From contig JAGVRJ010000008.1 in NCBI GenBank assembly GCA_019059635.1, positions 1-64,000 of the forward strand: a stretch of 64,000 nucleotides of DNA, given 5' to 3'. This document shows, one piece after another, positions 59,136-64,000 of this stretch (position 1 is the stretch's first letter; every line of letters starts with the position of its first letter). The position numbers were made by a program, and so were the translations under genes. Below the pieces are notes generated by a model that made no database searches, had not been told where the DNA came from, and saw only the letters and a list, made by a program, of their open reading frames with translations. Origin of the DNA: Proales similis. Lineage: Eukaryota > Rotifera > Eurotatoria > Ploima > Proalidae.

Positions 59136-59504
59136 TTATTTGGAGCTGGTGTACTTGGTGACCGCCTTGGTGCCTTCGCTCACGGCGTGCTTGGCCAACT
59201 CTCCGGGAAGAAGAAGTCGCACGGCGGTTTGGATTTCGCGGCTGGACACGGTCGACTTGCCGTTGAGGTTGGCAAGTCGCGATGATTCAGCGGCGATTCG
59301 CTCGAAAATGTCGTTGACGAACGAGTTCATGATGCTCATGGCCTTGCTGGAGATACCAGTGTCAGGGTGGACCTGCTTGAGGACCTTGTAGATGTAGATG
59401 GAGTAGGTCTCCTTCCTTCGGCGCTTTCGCTTGCCTTCTCCCTTGGCTCCCTTGGCGGGCTTGACGGCCTTCTTGGCTCCCTTGGATGGTGTCTTTGGTG
59501 GCAT
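59136..59504 (-). CDS. H2B: histone H2B, left copy
   Basis: 122 residues, intronless. N-tail Lys/Pro-rich ([18 protein letters not shown]), then [20 protein letters not shown], the histone fold with [19 protein letters not shown], and the end AVTKYTSSK. Divergently paired with H2A across 403 bp. Protein identical to the right copy (62858-63226). TATA-like TATATAAATA at about 59557-59567 (minus). Confidence 0.98.
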   Translation of the reverse strand: MPPKTPSKGAKKAVKPAKGAKGEGKRKRRRKETYSIYIYKVLKQVHPDTGISSKAMSIMNSFVNDIFERIAAESSRLANLNGKSTVSSREIQTAVRLLLPGELAKHAVSEGTKAVTKYTSSK

Positions 59505-60288
<784 letters not shown>

Positions 60289-60314
60289 ATTTACATCACA
60301 AATCTCAAACCCCC

Positions 60315-60330
60315 GGCCTTTTTCAAGGCC
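60315..60330 (+). terminator. histone 3' stem-loop (H2A, left)
   Basis: GGCCTT-TTTC-AAGGCC, 26 nt after the stop, followed 15 nt later by TTAAAGCAAAGTT (60346-60358), the putative U7-binding element. Confidence 0.93.
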
Positions 60331-60401
60331 AGCAAACCTTAAAAATTAAAGCAAAGTTGACTCTTCTCTCTCGCCTTCATTCGTATCTCCTTTCCTGTTT
60401 T

Positions 60402-61958
60402 CGACTTGATTTTTTTTTACTACATCCAACCCTATTTCTATTTTGTTCCCATGGACTTTTTCATTTAGAACAAGAAATACCCATAACCTTTCGATCGAAT
60501 GCATTTTAATGACACTACCTTTTTTCAGCTAACACTTACATATTTTTATGGTTCACATTCTTAAACAAAATATTGTTTGATATGATCCACAATTTGAATA
60601 CTCTCACAAAAGCATACACCTATCCGTATGCTTATGCTTCCGAGTCCTTCTCACAAACTTCCATATTCGTTATGTACTTTCGCTCTCCTTACCGTACTTA
60701 TGAAAACTGTGATTGCCATTCATCAGGAACAACCCAAGGAGTGCTGTTTTGGAAAAGATTTCGCTTCGACTATAACTATTATAGATTTTAGGATAACCAA
60801 ACTGAAATGACTGAAATTCAGCACATGGTTTGGTTTTGCTATGTCCCTAGATGAGTTTGCCTCCCTATTGGTTAGTTCTCAAAGCTTAGCCTTAAGATTT
60901 AATTTCGGGGGCGGTTTAAGGCTCGATTCTTATAGCGATGTTTACTCTGATGACTAGGGTTGGTGGGTCCAAGTTTACTTAGTCTTGTTCCTGAGCTAAC
61001 CTAAAGACCTCAAGTCGCTAAAGAAGAAAATGTTGGGGTTCAAGAAACGATAATTTTGGCGTAATACAAGCTCTCGTTTGAATTTTGGCGTAATACAAGC
61101 TCTCGTTTGAAAAGAAAGAAAGAGCTTTAAATAATAGTGCTATTTTGAGCTAAATAAGAAAGAAGGGGCAACTTCGTAAAGGGAAGTTTTAATATTTTGA
61201 TAGGATAAAAATTAATTAACAAAAACCGGATTTGGCTGATTCCGGAGCTTAATCCCTAACAATTTGAGATACGCAAATTTAAAAAAGCAATCTAATGAGA
61301 TTGAAGTTTTGATCCCAGCACTCAAATAGGGTATCCGTGTAATAGAAGAAAATCAGGCGAAACTAGTCTCCTAGGTAAAAAGAGTTTGATTAAGTAGTCT
61401 CTAATAAGAGACTTAAAAACAGAATTTTTAAACGAATTGATTATAAGACTATAGATAAAACATGAGAAAAATTGAGTTCCTTAATTTTGGCTAAGGCCTA
61501 CGTGAAATCTCAAATTGAGTGGTCAGAACAAACCACCAAGTTTTTGAAAAAAGGTATTCAATCCTTTTATGGATGCAATGTTCAGCCAGCAATCCTCAAG
61601 CTATAATGAAAAACCTGAATCTGTTTGTGTTCGCTGAATAAGAAAAGCAATTAATTCGAAAAAAATTTTTGGAAAAGATGAAAACGATCCATTTATATCG
61701 GATTCTCGATTTAAGTATGGCGATAACTAATAGGATGATGAAGATGCCATCGATTAACCCATATTACGTTTTTTTTAACATCAATTAGGATCATACGATT
61801 ATCTATCTATCTACTGTGATCAGCTTCATGCAGATGCAACCTATAAGTTGATCCGAAAAGGTTATCCAATTTTACTGGAAGGCACTACAGACAGGAAGAA
61901 TACTTTCCATCTGTTTGGTATTAGTTGTTCGACGCTTCAGAAAGCTGAAGACTAATGA
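60402..61958. other. AT-rich spacer of the histone palindrome
   Basis: 1557 bp of unique, AT-rich sequence between the two arms. No supported coding frame. It contains a perfect 29-bp tandem duplication at 61052-61109. Confidence 0.7.
61052..61109. repeat. perfect 29-bp tandem duplication
   Basis: Two adjacent identical copies (61052-61080 and 61081-61109), beginning AATTTTGGCGTAATACAAGC. Confidence 0.95.
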
Positions 61959-62029
61959 AAAACAGGAAAAGGGATACGAATGAAGGCGAGAGAGAAGAGT
62001 CAACTTTGCTTTAATTTTTAAGGTTTGCT

Positions 62030-62045
62030 GGCCTTGAAAAAGGCC
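62030..62045 (-). terminator. histone 3' stem-loop (H2A, right)
   Basis: GGCCTT-TTTC-AAGGCC on the minus strand, mirror of 60315-60330. The downstream element mirrors it too. Confidence 0.93.
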
Positions 62046-62071
62046 GGGGGTTTGAGATTTGTGAAGTAAAT

Positions 62072-62857
<786 letters not shown>

Positions 62858-63226
62858 ATGCCACCAAAGACACCATCCAAGGGAGCCAAGAAGGCCGTCA
62901 AGCCCGCCAAGGGAGCCAAGGGAGAAGGCAAGCGAAAGCGCCGAAGGAAGGAGACCTACTCCATCTACATCTACAAGGTCCTCAAGCAGGTCCACCCTGA
63001 CACTGGTATCTCCAGCAAGGCCATGAGCATCATGAACTCGTTCGTCAACGACATTTTCGAGCGAATCGCCGCTGAATCATCGCGACTTGCCAACCTCAAC
63101 GGCAAGTCGACCGTGTCCAGCCGCGAAATCCAAACCGCCGTGCGACTTCTTCTTCCCGGAGAGTTGGCCAAGCACGCCGTGAGCGAAGGCACCAAGGCGG
63201 TCACCAAGTACACCAGCTCCAAATAA
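62858..63226 (+). CDS. H2B: histone H2B, right copy
   Basis: 122 residues, identical in protein to the left copy at 59136-59504. Transcribed outward from the palindrome. Followed by a stem-loop and a downstream element (63291-63303). Confidence 0.98.
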   Translation: MPPKTPSKGAKKAVKPAKGAKGEGKRKRRRKETYSIYIYKVLKQVHPDTGISSKAMSIMNSFVNDIFERIAAESSRLANLNGKSTVSSREIQTAVRLLLPGELAKHAVSEGTKAVTKYTSSK

Positions 63227-63259
63227 ACTGCTCTCGAACAGTTTCAATCTAAAACCCCC

Positions 63260-63275
63260 GGCCTTTTTCAAGGCC
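63260..63275 (+). terminator. histone 3' stem-loop (H2B, right)
   Basis: GGCCTT-TTTC-AAGGCC, 33 nt after the stop; TTAAAGCAAAATT follows 15 nt later (63291-63303). Confidence 0.93.
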
Positions 63276-63649
63276 AGCAAACCTTAAAATTTAAAGCAAA
63301 ATTAAACTCGACTGGCTTAACTCCCCTGTCCGCTATACTTGTGGGCCGATCCCTCTGTACAATAATTTTCCTTAAACTGTTTTTCGTTGAACAATAATTT
63401 CTCTACAAATGAATGGTTCCAATTCACTTTGTTTTGCTCTCTACTGATCCTCCGTTGGTCCCAGGCTCGAGTTCTCTTCCCCCCTCTTCGATCTAGACAT
63501 GCTAATTTTCGCCCCGTCTGCTTTTATTGAACCAAAATAGTAACGATGTACCAGTGAGGCGAGTCCAGAATAGACTCTCTCCATGGCCCGCTCATAGAAA
63601 ATATCAAGCTCCTCTGCGACAAGCAGTCTAAACTAACCATCTGTCTCGA

Positions 63650-63898
63650 GTGAGCCGGCAGCTTTCGAGCCGCATCGCCACGTCCTTCGAACGCCCAAAA
63701 AATGTCCGTTGCGCTATCGTTGGTAAACACAACCTGGCGGCATTTTCTTTGACTCAGGGCTATCTGTACATGCCCGCCTGTGCTTTCTGTTCGGAGGCCG
63801 GTCGCGTCAACATTCCTGGCGGTCTCTTTGTTGCCCAGCTCTATCGGAAATGCCTCTCTCTTTTCTGTCCTTACGAGAACCTTGCCCTTCCACTGTGA
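63650..63898 (+). other. unrecognised open frame in right palindrome arm
   Basis: Mirror of 58464-58712, one residue different (Ile-Pro in place of Ile-Ser). GTG-opened, not recognised. Whether it is coding cannot be told from two nearly identical copies. Confidence 0.25.
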
Positions 63899-64000
63899 AA
63901 CTTGCCACTTAGGCCGTGAGAAATTTCCTTTCGTTTTTTTTCACTTGAGTTATAACGCTTAGTATTTTTACTCCAGAATATTTACCAATCCTATTCTCCG

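Overview
The window is from the nuclear genome of a small-genome animal. All but one of the introns I resolved inside genes are about 33-115 bp, GT-AG with a few GC-AG. Genes sit a few hundred bases apart. The set is animal: KIDINS220, EPS8, a tetraspanin, a K2P channel, HRI kinase, AEBP2/jing, an EVI1/hamlet zinc-finger protein, a lamin-tail intermediate filament, and replication-dependent histones with 3' stem-loops. I cannot name the phylum. Exons below were built by hand from splice consensus, reading phase and family similarity. Where exons are listed, the lengths sum to whole codons.

Layout. Bases 1-2720 look subtelomeric: mixed CCTAAA/CCCTAAA telomere-like repeats, a 172-bp tandem repeat, a diverged second copy of that repeat, and one small unrecognised minus-strand gene. 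Bases 2.9-37.5 kb are gene-dense: EPS8-like, KIDINS220, PCNA, a Tyr/Gln-rich protein with Arg-Pro-Val repeats, K2P channel, secreted Cys-rich protein, COA1, HRI kinase with an LDLa four-TM gene nested antisense in its first intron, a BTB protein closely resembling the plant NPH3/RPT2 family, a double-CAP protein, SUMF1 (formylglycine-generating enzyme), an SDR broken by one in-frame TGA, AEBP2/jing, COA5 and a tetraspanin. From 35.5 to 52.2 kb the character changes. Two genes (EVI1-like and intermediate filament) are set in about 13 kb of non-coding DNA rich in GATA-type motifs, which I read as a developmental cis-regulatory landscape. Bases 52.2-57.6 kb return to compact housekeeping genes (TADA1, METTL25-like, DPY19-like). 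The last 6.4 kb is a histone locus: one H3, then two divergent H2B/H2A pairs forming a nearly perfect 1.95-kb inverted repeat around a 1.56-kb spacer.

Functional grouping is loose, with no operon logic. Shared themes are mitochondrial cytochrome oxidase assembly (COA1, COA5), chromatin (AEBP2, TADA1, histones, PCNA) and signalling or cell-surface proteins. The observations most worth checking are the NPH3-like animal protein with its internal helical repeat, the histone palindrome with its conserved downstream element, and the EVI1-like regulatory desert.
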